From: Cryptomeria japonica
Taxonomy: Eukaryota; Streptophyta; Pinopsida; Cupressales; Cupressaceae
Length of the DNA stretch: 64,000 nt
Assembly (NCBI RefSeq): GCF_030272615.1
Contig: NC_081406.1
Coordinates: forward strand, 463,788,072 to 463,852,071
Direction: 5' to 3'
The first letter of the stretch is position 1; every line of letters starts with the position of its first letter. Below, piece after piece: positions 11,238 to 23,339 of this stretch. The notes under the pieces are model-generated. The model was not told the DNA's origin and ran no database searches. It was given only the letters and a program-made list of their open reading frames with translations. Position numbers and translations under genes: made by a program.

Positions 11238-12041
11238 TGTAGATACCTAAAATTGTCTTGTTTAATTAAATAAATATTTTTTATTTATTTAATTATTTAA
11301 GCCTAATTCTTCAATTAATTAAATAAATCATTAATTAATTAATTAATTAATTAATCCTCTTCTAAGTATTTCCTCATTTAAATAAATATTTTATTTATTT
11401 AAATTGTCCTTTCCCAAATTAAATAAATACTTATTTATCTAATTGATCCCATTTACTCTACTAATTAAATAAATCTTTATTTATTTAATTAATTCATTAT
11501 CCTTTTCTACCCATGACAGATGTCATTCATCTCTTAATTCCTACACTACCTACCTCCTTTATCATTTTATTATTTCTTATACCTACCCTCTAATCCTAGC
11601 CAACCATTTATCTTTACACCTCTTAATCTTATCCCTCCATTTCGTATAGTGTCTTCTATATAAGAGGATGCTTCTTTCATTATGAACCCTAATCATTCGA
11701 ATTAACTAATGAGCATTCTAATCGATCTTATGCAATCAAGCTTTTTTGCTATCAAACTATCAGCTACATTTCCGTTCTTTGTTGAGCTCTTAAGAACACC
11801 TAAAATCTGAGAGAAAATATATCAACCAAGATCAATGGAGATAGGAAGAATAAAGATTCAAACCCTAGTTGACATGTGATGGTATAATCTTTTTGATTTT
11901 GTTGATTTGCATTGTCTCAGGTAATCTTCATATGTTATGGTAAATCTTTGTTATTGTTAGGCTAGGGTTTTGTGGTTGAATTCATTTAGTCTTTCAATAT
12001 TGTTGTTCCATTATCAACTTTTCACCATACACAGATAGAAT
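11238..12041 (+). repeat. Probable gypsy-type LTR next to PMD copy 1
   Basis: Starts TGTAGATACCTAAAATTG immediately after a purine tract. The same start appears at 33650 (TGTAGATGTCTAAAAT) and, on the minus strand, at 39936. The first 250 bp is AT-rich with (TTAA)n runs. A TATA box TATATAAG lies at 11657-11664. The end near CCATACACA (12041) is a guess, since no partner LTR or target duplication is in the window. Confidence 0.5.
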
Positions 12042-13189
12042 TAAGGTTGACAAAAAATATTAAGAAGGTTTGAAGAACATTATGGAATGGTTTTCTAAGA
12101 TTTGCAAATTTCCTATTCCCTTAATGTTTGAATGATAAAATTTGATGTTGTAGACAATTTGATTGGAACTATATTTATATTCTTTCTTGTCATTTCCTTT
12201 TTTAAAATATATTATTGTTGACATTTTGAAGGGTTCGAGGAACTAGGTGAGGCCCCACAATTCCAATCATTAGATTCAAAGAGTTAAAGTTCAATTATTT
12301 TTACATGAACACATAAATTATACCACATGAATATTTGAAGCTAATTTCATAGTTTTAGTAGACTCACTATGTCTCTAGGACCATTTAGTTAAATTAGTTA
12401 GTTTTTTATAAGCCCATATTGATACATAAGTGTTGTATGAGAGTGGGGGCTAACTTGCGAATATAACGGATATAAATAGGAGCTAAAGATTAGAATTATT
12501 CAAGGGCATAGTCCTTAGAGTTCATGGAAATAATTTAGGTAATATTTTATCTTCATATGCAATATCTAGCATGTATCATTAAAAACTTGGCTGAACTTTG
12601 TGACCAACATTCTCATAATATAGTTCAAATATAGCTATAATAAATCCAATTGGCAATCAGTGTGTAACAACTTCGAATGCAAAAGATGTGCAATGTGGAG
12701 GATTATATGCAATAGAGTCAAAGATACATGCATGGTATCCAACTTCTTCTTAAGTTGATTAAACTACTTGACTAGTTTATTAAAGGATCACTAAAAGTTC
12801 AACTAGTAGTGATATAAGAAGCATTGGTAGAATAGAGGATGTCTAAAGAGAGCGAGAGGTAAGAAAGAATGGAATGGTAGTGAAAAGAAAAATCACACCA
12901 TAAATATATACTTGTCATAAAATGATAATAAATAATGATACGAGAAATAATAGAAATACTTTATGAATATGAATAAACAAAATCCAACTTTAAATTAAAA
13001 ATATAACTTAAAAATAAATTATGACAATTTAATAACATTACAAATCATGCGTATAATACACAATAATTATTTCACCCTTCCTATATACCATTAAATCTAA
13101 ACCTTTCTCAACTCCATATAAACTTAGATATCATTTTATTCCTCAACTACATTTGATAAAATTATTTTATCCTTTGTGATTTTAAAGAT
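12042..13189. other. AT-rich spacer
   Basis: No ORF, repeat pair or recognisable element remnant seen. Confidence 0.5.
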
Positions 13190-13685
13190 GTTTATACCCT
13201 ATTCTGAAGCCCCCATTTGGTACAGGCAAGGAAGATGCTAGTAAAGGTAGTAGAGTCTGCATTTAGAATTTGGTTGCAAGTTTATACAATCTCTTCAACA
13301 TATCCATTTTGTTAATATCTTGCAATCAAGAGGCTCAAAACAATTTCTTTTGAGGCATTATGTCAAACAGTTCAGCTTCCTTATCTATGTTTTCATGTTT
13401 TGCATATCCTATAATTATGACATTCTGTCAAATAGTTTATGTACCTTGTCTATTCTTACCCTTTTGTGCCAGGTCAGTTGCAGCTACAACATCTGACAAA
13501 ATTCCTCCATTGTTTACATGTAATGGATGTTCATACCATGTTCCAAAGCTCTGGTTTTGGCACAGTCTAGGAGGATGCTAGAAAAGGTTTTAGAGTTTGG
13601 CCTTACAGCTGCGTAATTGTTTGAAAGTGTGTAACATATTTTTTTCTTATCCTGCAATCATAGTATTCAGTGAGACCACATTTTA
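13190..13685 (-). pseudogene. PPR (pentatricopeptide repeat) gene relic
   Basis: On the minus strand, shifting between frames, two successive PPR modules can be read. The first is NVVSLNTMIAG ... NSKTFSSILLDCAKTRALEHG (13685-13530). The second is KLFDRMS ... IIGYAKHENIDKEAELFDIMPQ ... QNGYVEEI ... ADSTTFTSIFLACTKWG (13460-13190). The pattern S.N.MIAGYA..G...EA..LF..M followed by P.S.TF.SIL.ACA is that of plant PLS-type PPR proteins, which act in organelle RNA editing. Stops and indels are frequent and only about 165 codons survive, so this is a dead fragment, perhaps retroposed since plant PPR genes usually lack introns. Confidence 0.6.
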
Positions 13686-16600
13686 GGCCAATTGCTTGCT
13701 TAGTGTTTTTTTGTTGAAGAAGAAGTTGAGGCATGAATCTCAAAAATCATGGCAAATGCATAACACAGATGAGAAAAAAAGTGAAGCACCCATTAATCCC
13801 AAACTAATTAGAGGATGTGGAAAAGCCAGAGTATTTCCAACTATAACTAATCCGATTCTGATGGGTGTCAATGCGCTCAATATGCCAATTTCTTGTATTA
13901 TGCCATCATATGCATTCACCAGACTTTTAAGTGGAAAAAGTTTGGATTTGAAATTAACATGAATTGAACAGGAATGGCCGTGATGTTTAAGACAGGCCTC
14001 CAATGCCTTCAGTCGTTTTTGCTAATTTTAACCAAAAGAAATTGGCAGGGGTAAAATTCCTCCCTTCACAGGGCATTATATTTTGAAGAAAATGGATTGT
14101 GATGGTGGAGGTGAAGGGTGGTGCAACTACTGTTAATATTATTGTCAATCCTTTGAGAAACTAGGGCCTCAAAATGTCTGTTCAAGTCATTGATATGTTT
14201 TGGACACCTTTTACGTTCCACTCTCTTAACCTGATGCTACCAAAAACATACTTAAATTAATTGAATTAAACATGATGTGTACAATGAGGTTGATAACATT
14301 CAAATGTTCATCATCAAGCACTATATATCTCACAGGGCTTATATAGAACATTCTTAACATTGGAGTTGTTGAAAGTAAGTGAATCACTTGGATTTATTAT
14401 ATATTTAAAATTTTAATATTTATAATTTATGTTTCACTTTACTGATTTTTTAAAAAAATTACTTTTATGTTTTCTTATTTCAGAATTTAAGAATCTTTAT
14501 TTTTTAGTTTATTAATTTTGATTTCCATTGAATAGGTTGCCAAGGCTTATTTTTCCTCAAACATAATGACCGTCAAATGATTTATGAAGGTTGAAGAGAC
14601 ATTATTAAAAATGGTTATAGCTAAAATAGGTCCATATCGAGATAATCTATCACTACAAGTAGATGATACTCGGTGCCGGATTTTTTGTTAAGAAGACATG
14701 GATTGACCTTGTTTGCTAGATATATTTGATTGCACCAACTCAATGATTGAGAAAAAAGCCATCAAAAGTGCAAAATAGAAGAATCTTGAAGACGTCAACC
14801 AAGGTTACAAGATAGTGCTTCATAGACCCTATTGACTTGACATGTGGGATATAATTGGACTTGAATTGATGGATTTTGTACACTTCAATGACTATTGTAT
14901 TGATGTGCTCCATAACAAGTTCAAGGTTGATGCTCATTGGTGATGGCACTTCCATGTCCAAACAGTCAACACCTATAAGCTTTTGAGATCAAAATTTTAT
15001 TGCAAGTTCATTCTATGATATTTTTGTTTACAACTTGAGAATTTAAAATTCTGAATTTACAACTCCAATTCTCTAATTTAGTTTTAATAAATAGCTAGTT
15101 CATTTGCATCAAAGAGGAATTGGAGCACATTCTCATTCAACCACTTAGTAAAGTGTAACAGAGTGTACTTACAAATGGTAAAGGACTTAGTGTATCTGCA
15201 TTCCAACTTGTGCCTATTGTCACACAAAGTAACTAAAAGGAAGGGGACAAAGAAGTGGGATATTGAGGCAAGGCATATCACCTTGGATGCTACCTTTTAA
15301 CACCTTGTTGCATTTATCATTTAGTGAGCATAAGAGTGATACTATGAGTGCAAGTGCTAGCACCAATGATTGTGGTTATTCTAATTGTAGGCGCTAAAAA
15401 TCAATATCACCTGCAATTTTCCATTTTTAACCTAATCACGCGTATAATCTTCATTATTTGCACAAACCTATCCTATTGCCCCCTTTACATTTCCTATCCA
15501 AATAATTTCATTTCCTTCCCATTTTAGGTTTGCGGTTTCATTTTACCCTTAAATTCAACCCCCTTGCATTAGATCTTTCGCTTGTCACTTTTGCAATGTC
15601 ATTTTGCCTAATTTTGTCCCGATTAGGATTTTTTTCTCCTCATTCGGCTAGTGCTAACTTGAAGAAACCCCCTCTCAAAAAAATGTATAACATCTTGATG
15701 AATATTTAATTTTATTTCTAGAAAATAATATTTTTATTGGCGAATCTTTTCTATTTTTAAAGAAAATAATTAATTTTACTGGCAATTTTCTTTTATATCA
15801 AATTTTATTAGTAGAAAATATTGGTGAATCTTATAAAATAATAAGAGTATGCATTGATTAATATTGAAAATCTTTTCATTTAAAAAAATATTTTTTTATA
15901 GAAAAGTAAAGGCCTGAAGGTGGAAATCATTAATGAGTTTAAGGGTTAGACTCTACTTTATTTAGTTTCTACCATTAATTTAAAATAATCTAATAGCCCT
16001 CTTTGCATTTTGTGAGATAAAATGTACCAACAATTTGTAATACTCATGGGGCAAAAAATTCTTTTTAGACAATTGATTTTCATTGACGTCAACAATTCAA
16101 AAATAATTTCAATACCAACAAGCATTACAACTTGTAAGTACAATTTACCTCATGGAATACAATGAAAGTCATTATATTATATTTTAAATCAATTGTGGCA
16201 ACTAAAGATTGTTGATATAATCCTAAAGTAACTAATAATTATGATATATTATTGGCAAATTAATTTAGTTTTCTTCAACAAATTATAAAATAATGGTGAA
16301 TCTGATCCAATCATGTATTGAATATATTGGCAAATCTTTGAGTTAAATTTTATTTTCTTTGGCGATTTAAATAACGCTGAAATAAAAATTTGTAAAAATG
16401 TGGTGATTCGGGTCTCCTTAAAAGTAAAACTTATTAGCCAAATTTTGATTTCCAAATTTAAAAAAATAGCCAATTAGCTAATATTAGCCACTAAAAAAAT
16501 CATTCCTGATTTGGTCCTCCCATTTCACCTTTTCCATTTCATGTCCAGATCCTTCCATTTTCTTCCCATTTCAAGTTTGACATTTCATTTATCGTCAACT

Positions 16601-18836
16601 TGTCCCCTTTGCATCAGATCAATACCCTCTCGATCTAATGATGTTAATTTTTGACCTATACTGCCTCTCGCTTTCCATTTTCAGTCATGTTGGCTTCATT
16701 TCTTCCCTATTATTCTTTTGAGGTTCCATTTTGACCTCTTCTTTAACCCCATAGTGTCGCATTTATTCCTTCTCTGTCCGATGACCCGCTTTGACCCAAT
16801 TTACCTATTATTGCTTGGTTTTATCCAGTATGACCTAATTTTCCAATCTTTGCTCAAATCTTTCCATTTTTTGTCTGAAACTTCCCAATTCTTTCCAAAT
16901 TCACCTATTTTGACCAAAATTGACTTAATTTTACCTAATTAAGGTCTTTGAGCATCAGGTTGACTAATTGCCCTTTTAGGTTTAATTAATTCTTTAATTA
17001 ATTAATCCTCTTCTTACTAATTCTTCTTCTTTAAATCTTTCATCATTTAATCAAACATCTCCCTTTTTAATAATAACTAAATAATATTAAATAATTTAAT
17101 TAATTTTTATTCATCACCTTTATTAAATGATTTTAATTATTTAATTAAAAAATTTCATTTCTAATGCCTTATAGTTGAATAATTTATTTGAATTATTCAA
17201 TTAGCTAAGTATGTCATCAAAATTAAATAAATATCTTTATTTATTTAATTTTCCAATTATATTCTCATACGAGGATAATATCTTCTTTTTTAATTATTAC
17301 TTGCAGAATATCCTCCTAATTTTTTAAAATGGTTATATCATCTTGGATATTTCTGAGATTTCTCTTTGATTTTTGAAAATTGTGTTTTTTGGAAATATGT
17401 CATTATATATTCTATTTTATTTTTTTAAAAAAAATGAGGTATGTGTTGGGATTTCAAAATATTGGTCAAATTTTGAAGACCTAGGTTCAATTTTTTGTTA
17501 AATGCATTCATAATTGCCTTGTAGAATAGGCCTGAGTAGCTCAGTTTGTGAGCTCATATTTTTGCACCAGTGAAATGTCATGTAAAATCCTCTTGAGAGA
17601 TTGTTATACACATTGAAAAGATGTCATTATTCCATTTCCATCTTTCCTGGACCAGATTTGATATGATTGTGAAGTCTCCATTGAAGGTCCTGAGGTTAGG
17701 GTTGTTGTTTGCACCTTTTGCACATTTCTGAGTAACTCACTTTGAGCAGTTGTATATTCGTGTCAAATGATCGCCATGCTAGACTAATATTTTCTTGTGA
17801 TTGTGTACTATTTATTGAAGCCCCATGATCTGTTTGACAGGATTTCCAAGTTGATTCCAATTGCAAAAAGTTCAGTTTTGCAAACTGGACCGTGTCAAAC
17901 GGCAGTCGGGAGCCTTCTTTGTGAATTTTTATTTCACACCTAGTTGTCTTGATTTTCAAAGTGGTTGTACCCTATGACTATCTATAAAATTATTTTCCAT
18001 TTTCCCAGTTTATAGTCCCCCAACTCTTCGTTTGATCAATTTTTCAGAGCCCATTCCAAATGAACTTTTTAAGGGTTCCATGATCAGCATGCTCGATTTT
18101 TTAGAGGCAACTTTGAAGGTTAATATTTTTCACATGTCACCCAATCAGGTCAAACCCTCATCCACACCTATTCATGGTAACTTGATGTACTAGCATGCCA
18201 AGTGGCAGCTCATGAGACAAAAATTTTGATATTCTTACAACTCAGGTTTTTGATGGTACTCAAGTTGATTTATCAGGTTTAGCTTTAGATAAACCTGAGT
18301 AGGCGACTTTGAAGGTTAATATATTTTTCCTCAGTTGTCATTTTGATGATACATCTGATGCCCTGGATTATTTGTATTACATTCAATCAGTGTGCCAGTG
18401 TGCAGACCCTAATCAAGTGTTTTGATCAATTTTTGAAGTTGATTCCAGGGGCTACTCAGGTGTGTTTTCAGCAAAATTTCAAAGTTGCAAAATGCCAAGT
18501 TTGATGACCACACATTCAATTTCTCACATCCCGGATGCATCCACTTAGTGTTTTAGAGAATTTCTCCAGGTTCAATTGCCCAAAAATAAAAAAAATTCTT
18601 AGTCAGACCCACCTAGCGCCCGACAGTTGATGAAGCCCAAAGATGCAGAATAAAGTTCATTAAGAAAATATATTATTTAAATCATTCCAATTTAAATAAT
18701 GTTGTATATGGTATTGGTTCAAATAAAGACACAAATAAAATAAATTAAATCACTTGCGCAGTTTAATTTGAGTGGCGAAACAAGAAAAGATTATTCAAAT
18801 CATTGAAAATGATATATTTAATCATTATTAAATGAT
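13686..18836. other. Long AT-rich spacer, possible decayed LTR sequence
   Basis: No gene supported. 15720-16410 has repeated TTGG(C/T)(G/A)AATCTTT-like motifs. 15480-15640 and 16500-16640 are diverged versions of one sequence (CATTTCCTTCCCATTT...CCCTTTGCATCAGATC). 17400-18600 holds imperfect repeats such as ACTTTGAAGGTTAATAT at 18112 and 18306, ending in AGTCAGACCCACCTAGCGCCC (18601-18621), which resembles the LTR-end/primer-site region of some gypsy elements. None is strong enough to define an element. Confidence 0.35.
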
Positions 18837-19024
18837 TTACTAGAATATTGTTAAGAATTTTATACGAGAAATGAGATCAATGATGAATATACATGTTTCA
18901 ATGATTTGGTAAAAGTAAAAATATATAATTTTACTAGAATATTGTTAAAAAATTTATACAAGAAATGAGATCAATGATTAACATACATGTTTCAATGATT
19001 TGTTAAAAGTAAAAATATATAATA
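18837..19024. repeat. 94-bp tandem duplication
   Basis: The unit beginning TTACTAGAATATTGTTAA at 18837 is repeated from 18931 with a few substitutions (GAATTTTATACGAG versus AAATTTATACAAG). Both copies end in AAAAGTAAAAATATATAAT. Confidence 0.85.
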
Positions 19025-19362
19025 AGGTCCCAATATGTTCAATCATCCAACAAGTGATGAAGCATCCATCGTGAATGGTGGGCTTGTTCTTTGGAGGCAT
19101 CATCGGAGAAAAATAATTGAAACTTTTTACAAGTTTATTATCCCGCAACATGTAATATGAATGCCAAGGTGTATTGCGAGATAATAAGCATTAATTTTTT
19201 ATTATCCCGTGCTTAGTATCAAAGCGAGTAAAGAACCAAAGGGATGGGCGTGAGGAGAAGGACTCCCATCTACCCTACGTAGCACCCAGAGCATCGATAA
19301 TTGTTTTATTTGTTTTATTTCCCCGGTCCCAGACAATATGGGAGATAATTGGGATCCCCAAT

Positions 19363-20064
19363 CTAAATGAGCACATGGCTACTTGAGATTGGTTCACAGG
19401 TTATGAATTTATCCTCCTCCAGTTTGCTGATGAGGATTTTTGTATTACTAGCTAAGGCCTCCAGTATGTTTAAGCTTTGTTCTATAATAATTTTAAGGCA
19501 TTCTTCAATTTTGTTGACTTTTTTATCAGTTTCCGCCATTCTTTGATCCATACCATTATCATTAGTTTTTCTCTCAGTCAGGTTTTTTTCCATTTGCTCA
19601 AATCTAGGGTTGAAGGAATCTCTAATCTCTTTGGCTCTGGAAGTAGTTTTAGTCAAATCCTCAACATATTCTACCATAGATTTGCCTCCGCCAATACTGA
19701 TAGTTTCCAGGATTTGGACTCTGTGGTTAAGCTTCTTATTATCCTCCACAATTTTCTTGTAACTGGTAATTAGCCAATCAATGGTGTCCACAAAACCTTT
19801 CAAACCCTTAGGAGGAGGATTTGAGGAGGGCGATTTCTCACTAGAATTATCCTGATCCTTATTGGAGATGTCACCAACAGTGATTTTATCAAATTTTCCA
19901 TCAATCCTCTATTCAAAACCTTCCCCAGTGGTCTCCTCCTCCAAATTCTGGTCGACTTCCGGATTCTTTCTCTGCACTTGTTCCTCTAGCTCCATAACCT
20001 TGACTTCCTATTTCTTCTGTTTGTTCCTTGTCTGAATTTTGGTTTTCCTATTCTGAGGAGACAT
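19363..20064 (-). pseudogene. Coiled-coil ORF of unknown origin
   Basis: From an ATG at 20064 (MSPQNRKTKIQTRNKQKK) one frame runs to a stop at 19363, about 233 codons, with two internal stops early on. The rest is rich in E, K and N in heptads (for example KKIVEDNKKLNHRVQILE, MDQRMAETDKKVNKIEECL), predicting a coiled coil, preceded by a serine/proline linker (SPSSNPPPKGL). I do not recognise the protein. It could be the ORF1 of a non-LTR element or an accessory ORF of a lost LTR element. Its frame is unusually well kept for this neighbourhood. Confidence 0.5.
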
Positions 20065-21165
20065 TGAAGTTAAAGTTAATAGACACATTGAAGTTAGTTG
20101 TTAAGGTGGCGGGACCCACAACTGCCAACCTTTCCTTTTCCATAAGTGTTGGGAAAGAAAAAATAAGGTAGTTCTGAATTATGAATATAGGCTCGAGACA
20201 TGTAAGGAATAGGATAAGCAATTTAAAATATAAAATTTAATGAATGATTTATGGTTTGTAATATCTAAAATGCTATTTATATTAGTGAGAAAAGTTATAT
20301 TATTTCTAAAATGCTATTTATATTTTTAAATATAGAGATATTATTTATTTTAAATAGATATATATTTAAAATATTGATATTAATAATTATGATTAAAAAT
20401 ATAATAATTATTTATTTGGGCGATGTAAAATTTGTTAATAGGTTTTATATTTAATGTTAGTATTCTTATATTTGTGTGTCTCTCATTATTGTTTAATGTA
20501 GTATTAAATAAGTTTAAAGTAATTTAATAATTATTTATATTATAAAAAAAGAGGTGGTTTTTTATGATATTATTATTAAGTAATTTATATTACTAAAAAT
20601 GATGTAACATAGCGATATAATAACATATAATAGTATAATAAAAAAAATAGTATTAATAATATGATAACCATATAATACTAATAGCATTAATATAATAAAA
20701 AATATAAAATATAATACAAATAATATAAAAATAAATAATATAAATCTAAATATAAAATTTATATGAACTTTATACAATTGTAACTCCCATAAAAAATACT
20801 ATCCTTAATAATATTATTATTAGAATTATAGTCCCTTATGAATTCAACTATACCTTTAACTCTCATTCTCATAATAATAATATGATATAATAGAATAAAA
20901 TAATAATAATATAACATAACATAACAACAATGAAAATATATTCCAAAAAAAACAAAAACAATGAAAATATATTAATAATAAAACCATAATAAATTTTAAT
21001 TATGGTACTTGAATTTGAGTATAATAAGGGATATAATTGTAGTTATGGCTAAGATAGGGTTTAATTAGCATTATGATTATATTTAAATTAGGGTTAAATT
21101 AAATAGCTTTAAGTTAGGGTTAGGTTGAGGGATTAATTATACTTATCATAAGAGAACTTCCATGA
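20065..21165. other. Very AT-rich spacer
   Basis: Long runs of A/T with ATA/TAA short repeats (20200-21000). No coding potential; open frames there are compositional. Confidence 0.6.
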
Positions 21166-21919
21166 TTGTTTATCTTGTTAAATAGTAGGAAAGCATCATG
21201 GATGGCGATGCGAGGGAGGAGGTTAGAGTTTCATGGCTTTAGACATGGTTGTTTTGCACAGTTTCATGATAGATATTTGAACCAAAGCTTTCAAAATCCT
21301 ATTCAATGGCCTTATGAGCATTCTTGGGAGGATCAACTAAAGGAAAGGCAATTGCCAATTTTGGGGAAACAACAATTTTTCTCAGACCATCCCCAAACAT
21401 CCAAAATCTGTTGGGATTTGCTATAATCTTTTCTTGTCTTGAAGGAGGTTTTAAGAAATTTCAAGATAAAATGGGGTGACCAAAAGAGAAGGTGTAGGTT
21501 GAAATGATCCCAAGAAAATGATTATAGTTCAAATAGGAAATGAAGCCTGGCAATATGTAGTCAAAATGCTTTGAGAAAGGGATTTCTTCATGAAATGGGC
21601 CAGAAAATGGATAAAGGGAGCTTCACTCAATGAACCTGTGTTATATAACCTATGTTCATGACATACTAAAGAATCCCCCTATCAAAAAAATTGCCCTAAA
21701 ATCCTTTTTTTCCACCCCCTCCCAATACACAACCTGAATTAAAAGCCCTCTTATTTGCACAAAATATTACATTTTTTATAGCCCGAATTAAAAACCCCCC
21801 TATTTTCACCAATGGGCAATATATTGCACCCTCATTTTTGGGATATTAAACCCCCCAATATGAATGCACGTGATATGATATTGCCTTTTTAGTGAAGCCC
21901 TCATGGAATGGATTATGTG

Positions 21920-22720
21920 CACTAGAGTGTGCAAGTAGTGTGGTGAACAATGGGCTAAGAATTTTATTCTAGAAACCCTTCCTAATGGTTTTTATCTGGT
22001 TAGTTGTGAAAGTTAGGGAGAAGTTGTGGATCCTAAACAATGACCCTTTTTTATGGGTGGGGTGAGATTTTTTATTAGAGACTAGTACCCAAATTTTGAC
22101 CCAACCAAAGCCATTGTTTATGAAATCCCTATTTGGGTTCATCTTTATAATTTATCGCAAGAATATTAGGATATGGAAACATTGTAAATCATTGATAATA
22201 GAATTGGTAAATTCTTAAAGGTAAATGAAGCTTTGGAAAATTAGGATTGTAGGATGTATGCTTGAATCTATATTCTTTGGAGACCTCATCCTCCCTCACC
22301 TAAGGATATAGAGATTGGGACAAAAAAGACCTTTGGTGGCAACATATAGAAGTAGAAGAGATTGTTGAGAATTGCAAAACATGTAAATATTTATGGCACC
22401 CAACAAAGGATTGTGTGGTTTTTAAAAAAGGAAAAGGTTGGGAGGATGACCTTCTTCTCAGGAAGTTAGCCAATGTTGATTAGGTAATGGTAGTTAGAGT
22501 GTTTGACATTTATCAACCATGAGATGAGGAAGGAGAGCCCCCTTTAAGCAAAGAGAATTGCCATCTAGTGTCTCTGGAGGAAGAGGTCCATGGTCTCCAC
22601 CCTATTGAAAAATTGGAGAAAGAGTTAAAGGATATATTGAAAGAGAGCATAGGTTTTGGTATCCTAAATCATTCGAAAGGGGCTCATCAAGATGGCTTGT
22701 CAAACACCAATTAGTATAGT
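21920..22720 (+). pseudogene. LINE ORF1 (DUF4283 plus zinc knuckle)
   Basis: Reads ETLPNGFYLV, then YPNFDPTKAIVYEIPIWVHL, YNLSQEY, IDNRIGKFLKVNEALEN and CRMYA, the typical order of plant LINE ORF1 proteins (DUF4283 domain). CKTCKYLWHPTKDC follows (about 22375-22420), a clean CX2CX4HX4C knuckle for RNA binding. Multiple stops. The better preserved stretch at 21166-21426 (MFILLNSRKASWMAMRGRRL) may be its 5' part, but I see no known domain in it. Confidence 0.65.
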
Positions 22721-23339
22721 ATGAAAAAAGTGAAGAAATATCAAGAGAAGGAAACCATGGGAATAGAGATTAGTTTGAGTACAGAGATTGGTACAACATG
22801 AATTTCAAAGGCTTAGGGGGTGGAAAACTTGGGGTTGGTAGAGGAGGAATATCTCAATCAACATTCATCTTAGCGAGGGAAGGATTTGCTTGAAAGTTGA
22901 GACTGTGGATCCAACTTTGGAAAAGTTGGATGTCTTAGAGTTGGAAAAATTCTCACTCATGGTGGTGAAGGAGGGAGAAATTTTAGTTAGCTGAGGGGGA
23001 GATTGGTCTTGATATTCTTATCACAGATATTCAAAATTCCCTATAGAAAATTTCCCAATCTAGGGGATGCGCAAAGTTATCATTCCCTAAGTGAAAGGGA
23101 TAGAGGTATTTTAGATCTTTTTCTTTCAAAAGAAGAGGATGTTTTACGGCTTAAGGATGAGGAAGGAATTTTGAAAAAAAGAATCATAAATTAGACTTAC
23201 TCTAGAACCAACAAGGTAAATGTAGGCAAGAAAAAGGAAAGGGGGCCAAAGTGGTTAAGGTGAAGTTGGAAATTGTAGATAGTGCCAAAGGATAGAGAAA
23301 ACTAAGATTTGGGAAGGGATTATCTTCCTTCTTAGGTAG

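Noticed and set aside
11320-11360. (TTAA)n run as a possible telomere-like or CRISPR-like repeat
   Set aside because: Simple microsatellite inside an AT-rich LTR; no spacers.
13740-14003. Overlapping ORFs on both strands (88 and 87 codons)
   Set aside because: No domain, no conservation visible, both strands open over the same bases.
17526-17600. tRNA-like A box (GAGTAGCTCAGTTTGTGAGC), possible SINE or tRNA gene
   Set aside because: No B box at proper distance, no cloverleaf, no poly-A or target duplication.
18601-18625. TAGCGCCCGACAG as a gypsy primer binding site
   Set aside because: Starts TAG instead of TGG and no LTR pair or gag/pol could be attached to it.
20562-20777. 71-codon Ile/Phe-rich ORF, membrane-like
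   Set aside because: AT-rich low-complexity DNA; composition alone explains it.
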